A stretch of DNA of 45,180 nucleotides. It comes from Aeromonas finlandensis (lineage in GTDB: Bacteria; Pseudomonadota; Gammaproteobacteria; Enterobacterales; Aeromonadaceae). Under the pieces are notes generated by a model, which worked only from the letters and a program-made list of their open reading frames with translations, had not been told where the DNA came from and did not search any database. Both the position numbers and the translations under genes were made by a program. How positions within the stretch are numbered: position 1 is the first letter of the stretch; each line of letters starts with the position of its first letter. This document shows, in pieces, positions 36,899 through 45,180 of the stretch. The stretch covers positions 1 through 45,180 of the forward strand of contig NZ_JRGK01000273.1 in NCBI RefSeq assembly GCF_000764645.1, read 5' to 3'.

Positions 36899-36980
36899 GG
36901 GATTGCGCAAACTGGGCAATCCCCCTGCCAAAAATTGCATCTGCGGTGAAACGCGCTGGATTATGCGCAACTGGTTGCGC
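36899..36980. promoter_or_regulatory. TTGCGC-rich inverted repeats around and upstream of the sigma-54 promoter
   Basis: GCGCAAC-TG-GTTGCGC (36965-36980) is a perfect 7-base inverted repeat 35-50 bases upstream of the promoter; TTGCGCAA (36903-36910) lies just downstream. GGGATTGC (36899-36906) and GCAATCCC (36916-36923) also pair. The shared TTGCGC core suggests an activator site, perhaps VasH; alternatively the repeat nearest vasL is part of its 3' end. Confidence 0.4.
36916..36930 (-). promoter_or_regulatory. Sigma-54 (-24/-12) promoter of the PAAR-VgrG-effector operon
   Basis: On the minus strand TGGCAGGGGGATTGC matches the consensus TGGCACG-N4-TTGC at all invariant positions (GG at -24, GC at -12, ten bases between); only the C after TGGCA differs. 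It faces PAAR, 230 bases ahead of its start. The sigma-54 activator VasH is encoded in the same cluster, which makes VasH control probable. The rest of the 308-base gap between PAAR and vasL holds AT-rich leader sequence and two inverted repeats, but no gene. Confidence 0.75.
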
Positions 36981-36992
36981 CGTGCAGAGCAA

Positions 36993-38420
36993 TCAACTGC
37001 CAGATAGCCCCTGTTGCAGCTGGTAGAGCCGAATATTGAGTGCTTTCAAGTCACTCTCTATCCCTTTCAGCTCGGCGGCCGTAATAGGCTCCTGCGTCGC
37101 TTTTCGCGCCTCCAGTTCGCTCAGGCGCAAACTGAATGGGATCTCCTGCATCAGGTTCTTCTGCACCTCGTAGAGCTGGGACTTGAGGTAGGAAATCGTG
37201 ACCGTCTTGCGCTGACGCTCCAGCTCCAGCAGCTGATCGATCAGGGCATCCACCCCGGCGCGCGCCTCCAGATAGGTCGGCACCCGGTTGAGATCCCCCT
37301 GCTGGCCAGCCAGCGCGGTCTGCCACTGCTTATCAAGCGCCTTGACCGCCAGCGAGTCGGGATAGAGCATCTGCAGTGAATTGCGCAGCCCCTCACCATA
37401 GCGGTACCAGTAGAGCGGCGAGGTCTGCTCCAGCCGTCCCAGCTGCGCCTGATAACGCGATACCAGCTCGCTCTCCATCCCTTGCAGGGTCTGCTCCCCC
37501 AGCACGATGCGCGCCTGGCGAATGTCGTCATAACTCAGGGCCTGCGGCAACGCTGCGGCGGGTTGCTGCAACCGCTGCGCCGCGATGACCTTCTCCTGCT
37601 GCTGATGTTGCCAGCCAAACCACCCCATCATGGGCAAGGCACAAGTGAGCAGACCACAGCCAAACCAGAACCAGGCGGGGCGCTGTTTGCTGTGCTGCTC
37701 AATCTTGATCACGGTCGGTTTCATCTGCCCCTTCTCGCGCCCCACCAGAATACTGCCCTGAGGCAGGTGCGGGGTTGCCCCGGCAGAGGGGCCGTGGTCG
37801 CTCTCCATGTCGGATTTGAAGAAGACCATCGGCGGGATCTGCAGCTCATCCTTGAGGCCCGGCTCATCGGAGACGATGACGATCTCGGTCTCGTCAAACA
37901 GGTGGGTGTACCCCTCGATGAAGTGCACCAGATTCTCGACCCGGGGGATGCGGCTCAAACCGGCGTTGTGCAGCTTCTCGCTGATGAGTTGCAATGCCCG
38001 TTCACAGCGGTAGATCAACCGCTTGTCCTCGTGGCTGATCTGGTACTGGCGAATGACATCGCTGATGCGGGCGATAAACCAGTCGAGCATCTCGATGCGG
38101 GCCCGCTCCTGATGCACCGGCGGCCAGAAACTCTCCCACTGAGTGACGATCAGGTTGGCGAGAAACTCGCACCCTTCGGTAAAGCCGCTCAGCCCCTGAA
38201 TGCGGGAGCGCGCCAGCGTGAAGTAGATGGCGGTTTGCAGATCCACCCCATGCTTTTCAAAGATTTGACTGGCGAGCTGATGGATCCTGACCCAATCCAC
38301 CTCGGGGCGGGAGGCGTGGCTGAGCTTGTTGAGCTCGGCGCGCAGCGCCTCGTACTCCGGCAACATTCTGGGGTCTCGCCCCACTTTCAATGCCTGCTGG
38401 CCTTGTTGATTCTGTGACAT
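36993..38420 (-). CDS. vasL: T6SS protein VasL (ImpA N-terminal domain, membrane-anchored)
   Basis: The 475-residue protein carries an ImpA/TssA-type N-terminal domain (about 10-130: IFEKHGVDLQTAIYFTLARS, then TQWESFWPPVHQERARIEML). One transmembrane segment follows (AWFWFGCGLLTCALPMMGWF, about 245-265), and then a helical, coiled-coil-prone C-terminal part. This is the VasL group, a TssA-like accessory linked to the membrane complex. The final gene of the structural run; it starts 43 bases after vasK, with a GC-rich hairpin between. ATG 38420 is used; the frame is open four codons upstream without support. Confidence 0.9.
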   Translation of the reverse strand: MSQNQQGQQALKVGRDPRMLPEYEALRAELNKLSHASRPEVDWVRIHQLASQIFEKHGVDLQTAIYFTLARSRIQGLSGFTEGCEFLANLIVTQWESFWPPVHQERARIEMLDWFIARISDVIRQYQISHEDKRLIYRCERALQLISEKLHNAGLSRIPRVENLVHFIEGYTHLFDETEIVIVSDEPGLKDELQIPPMVFFKSDMESDHGPSAGATPHLPQGSILVGREKGQMKPTVIKIEQHSKQRPAWFWFGCGLLTCALPMMGWFGWQHQQQEKVIAAQRLQQPAAALPQALSYDDIRQARIVLGEQTLQGMESELVSRYQAQLGRLEQTSPLYWYRYGEGLRNSLQMLYPDSLAVKALDKQWQTALAGQQGDLNRVPTYLEARAGVDALIDQLLELERQRKTVTISYLKSQLYEVQKNLMQEIPFSLRLSELEARKATQEPITAAELKGIESDLKALNIRLYQLQQGLSGS

Positions 38421-38437
38421 ATCGAATTCCAAAATGC

Positions 38438-38456
38438 GGGGGGCATGGCGCCCCCC
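38438..38456 (-). other. GC-rich hairpin between vasK and vasL
   Basis: GGGGGGC, five-base loop, GCCCCCC form a perfect 7-base stem in the 43-base gap, followed on the minus strand by GCATTTTGG. The short T-run suggests partial termination or an RNA-processing/stability element setting vasL expression below vasK. Confidence 0.45.
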
Positions 38457-38463
38457 AACATGA

Positions 38464-41400
38464 TCAATAGAGGGATTCAGGCAAGCTGAACTGGCTGAAC
38501 AGGCCGCCGGTGAAGGGGTTCTGGGCGCTGTCGGTATAGACCCGATAGGTCATGGCACCCTGATCCACCGGGAAGCGCACATCAAAGGTGGCCTCGTTGA
38601 CCTGAGTCAGCTCCCCCTTGTCCATCAGGCGGAACATGGCCCAGGGACCAACAAAGCCTTCGCTGCGCGGTGAGCGTTCGCGGGCTGCCGGCACCAGGGT
38701 GATCTTGCTTTCGGCCCCGTCACGCATGGTGTTTGGCCACACCAGCGGGATCTTGTTGCGACGACCGTGGGCATACTCCAGCAACTGGCCATCCAGGTTG
38801 AGCACACTGCGCCGCTTGTTGGCGGTGAGCTCGATGGGCTCGAGGGCAAATTGCACCTCCAGATTGCCTTGCTGGCTGAAGAAGATCTGGCGGATCCGCG
38901 CGGCGCGATCCAGCTGTTTGATAAGCTCAGCCTGAATGGGTGAGCTCAGTTCTCCCGCCATCAAGCCCCCCTCTACCATGGGTTTGAGGTTGACCTGATA
39001 GAAGCTGTCCAGCGTACCACCGGGGGCAAAGAAGCGCTCCATCTCGGAGAGAGGCACATCCTTGGCAGAACCCGGATTAAACGGATAGCGATCCGCCAGC
39101 TGGCTGTTGAACGGTGCCAGCACCTTCGCTTGCCACTCCTGATTGAGGGATGACATCGCCAGATCAATCACCAGTTGCGAGCTCTGATCTGCCAGTTGAC
39201 CCACCCAGCGATTGAGCGGCTCGGGCAGACCACGGGCATACTGCTGCAATGCAAAGACCGGATCGGCGTACTTGTTGGTCAGACGCAACTGCACCGCCTT
39301 GAGGGCTGATTGCCCCGGCTCGGTAGCATTGACGATCAGCTCCATATAGTGCTGCAGCTCAATCAACTTCTGGTTCACTTCCGAAATGAGCGGCCCCTGC
39401 TCGCCACGGCCGGTCAATACGCCATTGGTAGCCATAAAGGGACGCCCGATCCGTGCGGAGATCGCCTGCGCCGGATCCCCTTCTGCATCGGAGATCTTGC
39501 GAATGCGGGTGTTGTCATCCAGCGAGGCAAGCACCCGCTGGAACGGCTGGTCGTTGCCGGTGATGGCGGAGAGCACATCGAGCGCCTGCTCGGGGCTGGC
39601 AAGGGTCTGCACATCGAGATTGGTCAACATTTTTTGCCACTGGTTGACGTAATCGGTGACATAGCGATCGTTGACCTGACGGGTGATCTCCTTGCGATCC
39701 GCCTCGCTCAACTGGCTCAGCTTGAGCTGGCCCAGCACCCAGGCATCCATGGCGGTGAGATCGATCAGCGCCTTGTCCTGCTTGAGGAAGAAGTCACTGA
39801 ACCCGGGCCAGGTCAGCAAACGCGGCACCTGACCGGCGCTCTCGTTGCGCAGGGCAAACACGGTATCAAAGGTGGGGCCCACCTCATCGCGGACATTGAG
39901 ATCCGGCGGCAACACATCGCCCGCCTTCACCACCAGATTCTGATAGACCCGCTGATACATGGGCAATTTGCCCAGTTCACGCTGGGCGCCATACACCGGC
40001 TCCTTGAACGGCACAAATGCCGTGATGGCGGCCTGATCCCGGGCGGCGCGAGCGGCATGCCAGTCGGTATGATCGAGGGCATAGTCAAGATGCCCCATCA
40101 GCTGCTCCTGTACCGCCCCCTGTCCCGGGAACGCTTTCTGCCAGCGGCTGGCCATGTACTGCTCCACCAGCGCCTTGTTGCGACCGGAGGCATCATCGAG
40201 CATCCGCATCACCCGCAGGATGGAGAGCTTCTCCTCGCTGCCAGCCGGTGCCCGGTTGAGATCCTCCAGCAGCCCCTGCATCTGGGCAGGCAGGAAACGC
40301 AGCCCCAGCAGTTGCAGATAGGAGCCTTCCACATAGGGGCCAATCTCATCCCCCTGATAGAGGCCAAGGTCAGCCACCAGCGGCATCCGTTCGCGGTAGT
40401 TACCAAATGACAAGGTCGCTTCGCGAATAAGGTTGAGACGTGGCAACTGGCTGATACCGAAGGCATGTTCATCAGCGACCTCATTAGTCTCGGTGAACGC
40501 TTGTGCCTTGGTCAGTACATTGCGCCCCGCCTCCTCGTTGACCCGGTAGAAGTAGTGCCAGCCACCGATCAGGGCTGCCGAGAAGAGCGACAGGCAGCCG
40601 AGTCCAATGGCCATCCGGCGACGACGATAGAGGGTATGCCGCCGGTTTTCCCCGGCCAGATGGGCCTCGGGGAAGATGATCGAAGAGAACAACTTGCGCA
40701 CGAAATAGGTGTTGGACTCCCCGCGCAGGGCGGAGTGAATAGGCTCGGGCAAGCTGTAACGCCGGGAGGCGGCCTGAGCAAAGGCATCGAACGGGACCCC
40801 TTGCTGATAGACGGAGCTGATATAGACACCGCGCACCAGCAGTGGCTTGCTCTCTTCAATGGTCAGGGTTTCATCGAGCAGGCTGGTCACATAATCCTTG
40901 AGACCCGCCAATTGACGGACAAACGAGAAGAGGGCGCTGCGCTGGGCGGCATCGAGCCGGGCCAGCATCATCTCGGGCAGATTGCGGTTGAGATTGTCGA
41001 CCCACTGATCCCAGAACAGCGCCAGATCCTGCTGCCAGGATTTGCCCTGACTGCTGCCGGGGTTGAAGGTCACCCCCAGCACGGCGTCACGGGCCTCTTT
41101 GTCCAGCTGCTCATAGACCACATCAAAGCCGCGCAGCATGTCGAGTTTGGTGAAGGTGACATAGAGTGGCAGCCGGGTATTCATGGTGGCCGACACCTCT
41201 TGCAACCGGGCACGCATCAGCTGGGCATACGCCTTGCGCTCGGCCACGCTGGCCGCGGACAGCCACGCCAAATCAACAGTCAGTACCAGACCATTGAGGG
41301 GCTGACGACGACGGTGCTCGTTGAGCCAGTTCAGCAGATGCAGCCACAGGCGCTCATGTTTGCGAGCTTGCGGATCCAGCTCGGGCTCGGCTTGTGACAA

Positions 41401-41961
41401 CAGCGCACCGGCCGGATCCAGCATCACCGCTTGCTCCCCCAACCAGCAGTCGACCAGCTGGCCTTGTGCCACGTCCCGCAGTTCGGTATCGAGTCTGGGG
41501 TTGAGTTTGTTGGCCGGGTTGGCACGGTGGATCAGGCTGCTCTTGCCGCTGCCGGGCAGACCCAGCACCAGATACCAGGGCATGGCGTAGAGCGCCCCCT
41601 TGCCAAGGTGTTCACTCAGGGCTTGCAACCAGCGATTGAGGAACAGCGCCTGTTTGTCGATAAGCCCTTTGACCGGATCCTGTTCCAGCAGCACCTCATG
41701 CTGGCGCTCGGCCTTGAGCTGCTTCATCTTGCGCCAGACCCGCCAGGAGAGTACTCCCAGCAGCAACCAGAGCCAGAGCAGGGTAAACACCACCCGCCCC
41801 CACAAGGACTCGAATGGTTTGGCGTCACGGATCTCGATGCGAGGCCCCAGCCACCACACCAGGATCAGGGCGACAACCCACAGCGCCACACCGAGCAGGG
41901 GCCAGGAGGGTTTCAGTTTCGGCAGCTGTTGCCGCAGAAAGGTAAAGATGGTTTTGAACAT
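38464..41961 (-). CDS. vasK: T6SS membrane-complex protein TssM/IcmF (VasK)
   Basis: Large inner-membrane component linking TssL to the outer-membrane lipoprotein TssJ. The 1,165-residue length is typical. Two N-terminal transmembrane helices (WPLLGVALWVVALILVWWLG, about 20-39, and VVFTLLWLWLLLGVLSW, about 52-68) are followed by a cytoplasmic NTPase-like domain with Walker A GLPGSGKSSL (about 135-144). A third helix (about 450-470) leads to the large periplasmic domain, which ends ALMTYRVYTDSA-like (QGAMTYRVYTDSAQNPF) and GGLFSQFSLPESLY. The Walker motif is intact. Starts 41 bases after the vasJ stop. Confidence 0.96.
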   Translation of the reverse strand: MFKTIFTFLRQQLPKLKPSWPLLGVALWVVALILVWWLGPRIEIRDAKPFESLWGRVVFTLLWLWLLLGVLSWRVWRKMKQLKAERQHEVLLEQDPVKGLIDKQALFLNRWLQALSEHLGKGALYAMPWYLVLGLPGSGKSSLIHRANPANKLNPRLDTELRDVAQGQLVDCWLGEQAVMLDPAGALLSQAEPELDPQARKHERLWLHLLNWLNEHRRRQPLNGLVLTVDLAWLSAASVAERKAYAQLMRARLQEVSATMNTRLPLYVTFTKLDMLRGFDVVYEQLDKEARDAVLGVTFNPGSSQGKSWQQDLALFWDQWVDNLNRNLPEMMLARLDAAQRSALFSFVRQLAGLKDYVTSLLDETLTIEESKPLLVRGVYISSVYQQGVPFDAFAQAASRRYSLPEPIHSALRGESNTYFVRKLFSSIIFPEAHLAGENRRHTLYRRRRMAIGLGCLSLFSAALIGGWHYFYRVNEEAGRNVLTKAQAFTETNEVADEHAFGISQLPRLNLIREATLSFGNYRERMPLVADLGLYQGDEIGPYVEGSYLQLLGLRFLPAQMQGLLEDLNRAPAGSEEKLSILRVMRMLDDASGRNKALVEQYMASRWQKAFPGQGAVQEQLMGHLDYALDHTDWHAARAARDQAAITAFVPFKEPVYGAQRELGKLPMYQRVYQNLVVKAGDVLPPDLNVRDEVGPTFDTVFALRNESAGQVPRLLTWPGFSDFFLKQDKALIDLTAMDAWVLGQLKLSQLSEADRKEITRQVNDRYVTDYVNQWQKMLTNLDVQTLASPEQALDVLSAITGNDQPFQRVLASLDDNTRIRKISDAEGDPAQAISARIGRPFMATNGVLTGRGEQGPLISEVNQKLIELQHYMELIVNATEPGQSALKAVQLRLTNKYADPVFALQQYARGLPEPLNRWVGQLADQSSQLVIDLAMSSLNQEWQAKVLAPFNSQLADRYPFNPGSAKDVPLSEMERFFAPGGTLDSFYQVNLKPMVEGGLMAGELSSPIQAELIKQLDRAARIRQIFFSQQGNLEVQFALEPIELTANKRRSVLNLDGQLLEYAHGRRNKIPLVWPNTMRDGAESKITLVPAARERSPRSEGFVGPWAMFRLMDKGELTQVNEATFDVRFPVDQGAMTYRVYTDSAQNPFTGGLFSQFSLPESLY

Positions 41962-42002
41962 AAAATGTGATCCAACTCCGACTCAATGACTCATTTCGGC
42001 AC

Positions 42003-43430
42003 TTATTTCGGCAAATGGGTGGCATAGGGGGCCAGGCGGCTGACCAGCCCGGGCTCCCACTGCGACAACCCAAGGCGATCTGCCTCTTGCCACAAGTGTT
42101 GATATTGCTGGCGCGCAAGCGCCTCCATGCCTTCCTGCTCCAACAACTCCGCCTGCACCAACTGGGCATGGAAGCGGGCTCTTGGTTCTTTCATCTGTGC
42201 CATCCGCTCATCAAGCAGGGCGAGCGCGGCGGCAACCCCCAGCTCCCCATGACGCAAGGCGACCTCCTCGGCCAGCTCGCCCTGTCCACTGCCGCCCCCA
42301 CTGCTCTTGGCAGGCTGCAACCAGCGGCTGCACTCGGGGGAGAGAAACGGGGAACCATCGCTGAAGGTGAGATCCCGCAGCGCGGGCAGGCGCTGCAAAA
42401 ACGCATCCAGCTCCGCCATGATGGCCTGCGCCACCGCACCATATCCCAGCTTCTGGGCCACCTCGGCCGAGAGCCTGTGCCCCTCGAACCAATAAGGGGC
42501 CAGCGTCAGGCTCTGCTCAATGCGCTGCCAGAGCGCCAGATCTGGCGTGCCCATGGCGGCGTGATACTCATCCACCATGTCTGCCGACATGGAGGCCAGT
42601 TGGGTTTTGTTCCCCTGCGCCGTCATGGGCGGGGTGGTGATGCCAGCCCAGATGGCGTGACGACGCAGCCGATAACCGATCGCCGCCTCCGGCTGGCGCT
42701 CAATCAGCAGCTCCGCCACCTTGAGCTGGGTCTGTCGCCATGCCCGATCGTTGGAGCTGTCGATCTCGACCCCGGAGCCCTTGCTGCTGCCACTGAGCAC
42801 CATGGTGCCCGCCATGCCGCTCGCACTGGCTGTGGCTGCAACAACGCTGCTTGCAGGTTGACCTCCGGCATCTGCCTGAGCCTGGGCAACCTGCTGTCGC
42901 TGGGCCCGCTTCAACCCCATCATCAGGGGATCCAGCAGTTCCCCCTTGTCAGGGCACTGGGCCAGCCAGACGGCCTCCAGTTGCTCAGCCTGCGCCAGCA
43001 ACTGAGCCAATTCCGCCGCCGAGGCGCTCTCACTCACCCTGGGCAGTGCCCCCTCGAAGCGCTTGATGATCTGCACCATCAATCGCTGCTTCTGGGTCCC
43101 ATTCCCCGGCCAGGCCAACAGCCAGTAAGCCTTGATCCAGGCCTCCAGCAAACTCAGCGCCGCCCCCATCGGGGTCGCCTTGGCCGGATGTTGCAGGCAG
43201 CGCAGCAGTTGGGCCAGCACCCGCATATCCTTGGTGCGGCTCTCCAGCAACCCCAGACAGGCTTCGGCCACTGCATTGAGATCGACCTGGCTGTGGGCAA
43301 GGGAGCCCAGTTTGACCAGCTCGGTCTCCACATAGTCCCAGCGCGGCTCATCGGCCAGCACGGCACCTTTGATCTGTGCATCCGGCAAGCTAGTAAGCAG
43401 ACGGCTACACCAGGGGTGTTGATAGCTCAT
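42003..43430 (-). CDS. vasJ: T6SS protein TssA (VasJ)
   Basis: The 475-residue product is a TssA-type protein of the VasJ branch, which helps initiate and cap sheath/tube polymerisation. The ImpA-type N-terminal domain (about 20-140) includes VLADEPRWDYVETELVKLGS and LLEAWIKAYWLLAWPGNGTQ. A low-complexity linker (about 210-235) precedes the VasJ C-terminal domain, with RRHAIWAGITTPPMTAQGNK and WFEGHRLSAEVAQKLGY. ATG 43430 (SYQHPWCSRLL) is chosen; the frame is open seven codons upstream into the vasI end. Eight bases separate it from the vasI stop. Confidence 0.93.
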   Translation of the reverse strand: MSYQHPWCSRLLTSLPDAQIKGAVLADEPRWDYVETELVKLGSLAHSQVDLNAVAEACLGLLESRTKDMRVLAQLLRCLQHPAKATPMGAALSLLEAWIKAYWLLAWPGNGTQKQRLMVQIIKRFEGALPRVSESASAAELAQLLAQAEQLEAVWLAQCPDKGELLDPLMMGLKRAQRQQVAQAQADAGGQPASSVVAATASASGMAGTMVLSGSSKGSGVEIDSSNDRAWRQTQLKVAELLIERQPEAAIGYRLRRHAIWAGITTPPMTAQGNKTQLASMSADMVDEYHAAMGTPDLALWQRIEQSLTLAPYWFEGHRLSAEVAQKLGYGAVAQAIMAELDAFLQRLPALRDLTFSDGSPFLSPECSRWLQPAKSSGGGSGQGELAEEVALRHGELGVAAALALLDERMAQMKEPRARFHAQLVQAELLEQEGMEALARQQYQHLWQEADRLGLSQWEPGLVSRLAPYATHLPK

Positions 43431-43438
43431 CTTCCCCC

Positions 43439-44044
43439 CTACCAGCGACACTGTTGGCGCACCGGTATCAGTGCCTCTTTCAGGCCGCTGAGATCGACCC
43501 GCAGCAAGGCGCCGTTGGCGGCCTGAACCTGCAACTCACGATGACCAATCCAGCGTTTTAGCTCCTCGATGGCGGGCAGACCGCGGCCATATTCGAGCAG
43601 CAATCCCTGATCGCGGATAAACCAGCTCTGGCTGCTGCCAGCAGCCTGACCATCCAGCGCAACCTCAACCGTCTCCCCGCGCCACGGCGCATCCAGCCGC
43701 AAGCGGATATGAGTGATGCTGTTGACACAACCGATCGCCAAGGTGGCACCGCGCAGGGCCGGGCGGGTCAGTACCGCCGTGCCGCTCTCCTCATCCTGTC
43801 GCAACAGGAAGGGGGGGCTATCCGGCAGACGGGCCTGCTCCTGCTCCGCTATCGCCAGCCAGGCCGGAGATTTGGTGCTCTCCTTGCTGCCTGATGGCGT
43901 CGCCTCATTGCCAAGGGCGTCATAGCAGGCGAGCCGGATCAGCGGGGATGGCTCACGACGACACGCTTGCCAGGCCTCCATATCGAGGGGAGGCACCGCA
44001 TTGCCGGTCGCCAGCAGCAGGGGCAACAAACCGATGATGCTCAT
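43439..44044 (-). CDS. vasI: T6SS-associated protein VasI (TagO type)
   Basis: 201 residues with an N-terminal signal peptide ([18 protein letters not shown]), so exported. The conserved ACRREPSPLIRLACYDAL (about 25-45), with two Cys probably forming a disulfide, is the mark of the VasI/TagO accessory family. The rest is beta-rich. Exact role in secretion is not established. The ATG overlaps the vasH stop (TGATG) and has GGAGGTG six bases upstream, which fixes the start although the frame is open eight codons further. Confidence 0.9.
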   Translation of the reverse strand: MSIIGLLPLLLATGNAVPPLDMEAWQACRREPSPLIRLACYDALGNEATPSGSKESTKSPAWLAIAEQEQARLPDSPPFLLRQDEESGTAVLTRPALRGATLAIGCVNSITHIRLRLDAPWRGETVEVALDGQAAGSSQSWFIRDQGLLLEYGRGLPAIEELKRWIGHRELQVQAANGALLRVDLSGLKEALIPVRQQCRW

Positions 44045-45180
44045 CAGTTCACCTCCAGTTTCTGGCACTTGTGATCCAGGGTGCGCTTGGGAATATTGAG
44101 GCTCTCGGCCACCAGCATGCGATTGCCCTGAAAGTAACGCAGGCGCGCTTCAATCACTGACGCTTCGTACTGCTGCATGGCCCGGCGCAGATCGCGGATA
44201 TGGTTGTAATCATCCAGCGCATCGGGCAGCTCGGCACAGACCCGATCCCGCAGCTCCGGCGGCAAGGCACCAAGCCCCACCTCTTCACCGTGACGGGTGT
44301 GGGCACAGGCCACCTCCAGCAGATTGCGCAGCTCGCGCACGTTGCCGGGGAAGTCGTAACTTTGCAGCTGCTTGAGGAACTTGCGCTGCAAGCCAGCCAG
44401 CCCCTTGTCATCCTGCGCGGCAAACTGGGCCATGAAGTGCTGGCAGAGCAACGGCACATCCTCGATATGTTCGCGCAAGGGGGCGATCAGCAGCAGGCAC
44501 TGGCAGAGACGGTGGTAGAGGTCGGCACGGAATTGCCCCTCCTCCACATGCCGGGTCAGCGGCTGATGGGTGGCGGCGATAAGGCGAAAATCGGAGTGAT
44601 ACTCCTGCTCTGCCCCAAGGGGCCGGTAGCTGCGGGTTTCCAGCACCCGTAGCAGCTTGGCCTGCATGGCGGCGGGCATATCGCCCACTTCATCGAGAAA
44701 CAGGGTGCCACCATTGGCCTGCGCCACCAGCCCGGTCTTGTTGGAGAGGGCGCCGGAGAAGGCTCCCTTCTGATAACCGAACAGCTCGCTCTCGATGAGA
44801 TTCTCGGGGATGGCGGCACAGTTGATGGCGACGAACGGCTTGGCGGCGCGCTCGGAGCACTGATGCACCAAGCGGGCGACCACCTCCTTGCCACTGCCGG
44901 TCTCCCCCTGAATGAGCACGGTCAGCTTGTGCTGTCCCGCCTGTGCGATCTGCTCACGCAGGCCGCGGATCACCGCCGACTGGCCAACCAGCTGCTCCCC
45001 CAGCAACTTCTCGTGCTGGCGCTGGCGTTCCCCCTCGCCCTTTATCTGACGCAGGGAGTCGCGCAGCACGTTCTGATCCCGGCGGCTACGCCCCAGATCG
45101 CGGATCAGGGTGAGCTGGTTGCAAAAGACTTGCGCCAGACTGGCCAGCTCGGGGCGAGCCGCCCACTCCTGCAGCACATC
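44044..45180 (-). CDS. vasH: Sigma-54-dependent activator VasH, 5' end outside window
   Basis: Enhancer-binding ATPase that opens sigma-54 promoters of T6SS genes. The 378 residues present contain the AAA+ domain: [16 protein letters not shown], Walker A GETGSGKE, the sigma-54 contact loop (GAFSGA in place of GAFTGA), Walker [12 protein letters not shown], and the arginine-finger region RADLYHRL. A Fis-type helix-turn-helix ends the protein ([20 protein letters not shown], then [18 protein letters not shown]). The frame is open at the window edge; the family is about 500-530 residues, so an N-terminal GAF-like domain is probably off-window. First visible gene of the T6SS run and the likely activator of the promoter at 36916-36930. 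Confidence 0.95.
   Translation of the reverse strand, partial: DVLQEWAARPELASLAQVFCNQLTLIRDLGRSRRDQNVLRDSLRQIKGEGERQRQHEKLLGEQLVGQSAVIRGLREQIAQAGQHKLTVLIQGETGSGKEVVARLVHQCSERAAKPFVAINCAAIPENLIESELFGYQKGAFSGALSNKTGLVAQANGGTLFLDEVGDMPAAMQAKLLRVLETRSYRPLGAEQEYHSDFRLIAATHQPLTRHVEEGQFRADLYHRLCQCLLLIAPLREHIEDVPLLCQHFMAQFAAQDDKGLAGLQRKFLKQLQSYDFPGNVRELRNLLEVACAHTRHGEEVGLGALPPELRDRVCAELPDALDDYNHIRDLRRAMQQYEASVIEARLRYFQGNRMLVAESLNIPKRTLDHKCQKLEVN

Noticed and set aside
41967-43526. Rightward 519-codon frame opposite vasJ
   Set aside because: Antisense shadow; vasJ has the expected T6SS neighbours and domain signatures.
1-45180. CRISPR arrays, tRNA or rRNA genes, prophage attachment sites
   Set aside because: No regularly spaced repeats, cloverleaf-type sequences or rRNA signatures were seen in reading the window.

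Overview
The window (45,180 bases, high G+C) looks like chromosomal DNA of a gammaproteobacterium, most likely Aeromonas. This rests on gene content and layout: a cyoABCDE quinol oxidase operon with enterobacterial-type gene order, and a type VI secretion (T6SS) cluster in the same vasH-I-J-K-L-vgrG order as Vibrio cholerae. No rRNA, tRNA or marker gene settles the species.

Left part (1-10,552): the cyo operon runs leftward (cyoA to cyoE; cyoE leaves the window). Across a 612-base AT-rich control region, a rightward two-gene operon encodes a Tat-exported FAD dehydrogenase (spermidine-dehydrogenase-like) and a triheme cytochrome c. Then come three leftward genes: a DUF3634-type membrane protein, a nucleoside hydrolase and a small unknown protein.

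Middle part (10,690-19,547, rightward): a TetR-controlled operon (coniferyl-type aldehyde dehydrogenase, TetR regulator, SCP2-like protein, iron-type alcohol dehydrogenase) sits behind a promoter whose start site is covered by a perfect 8-4-8 inverted repeat. It is followed by a small GNAT, a nucleotidyltransferase-like protein, a SulP anion transporter, a MATE exporter and a secreted unknown protein.

Mobile region (19,583-21,573): a 112-base element with 12-base inverted ends abuts an IS3-family element. An IS481-family element has inserted inside the left inverted repeat of that IS3 element. Both transposases are broken, and each also lacks one catalytic aspartate.

Next (21,600-28,153): a 1,291-residue SNF2-type helicase is preceded by an unusual leader. 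This has a predicted CRP-dependent promoter and a 43-codon upstream reading frame with a strong ribosome binding site; an intrinsic terminator lies inside that frame. Beyond it, a D-aminoacylase-like gene and an iron-type alcohol dehydrogenase gene stand back to back. Both lack their N-terminal coding parts and they meet at one junction, a deletion scar.

Right part (28,269-45,180, all leftward): a T6SS half-cluster. vasH (sigma-54 activator, entering from the right edge), vasI, vasJ (TssA), vasK (TssM) and vasL are followed by a separate effector operon: PAAR, VgrG, a DUF4123 adaptor, a 1,006-residue MIX/VasX-like membrane toxin, a membrane protein that is probably its immunity factor, and a Sel1-repeat lipoprotein. 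A good -24/-12 promoter match precedes PAAR, so VasH probably drives the effector operon.
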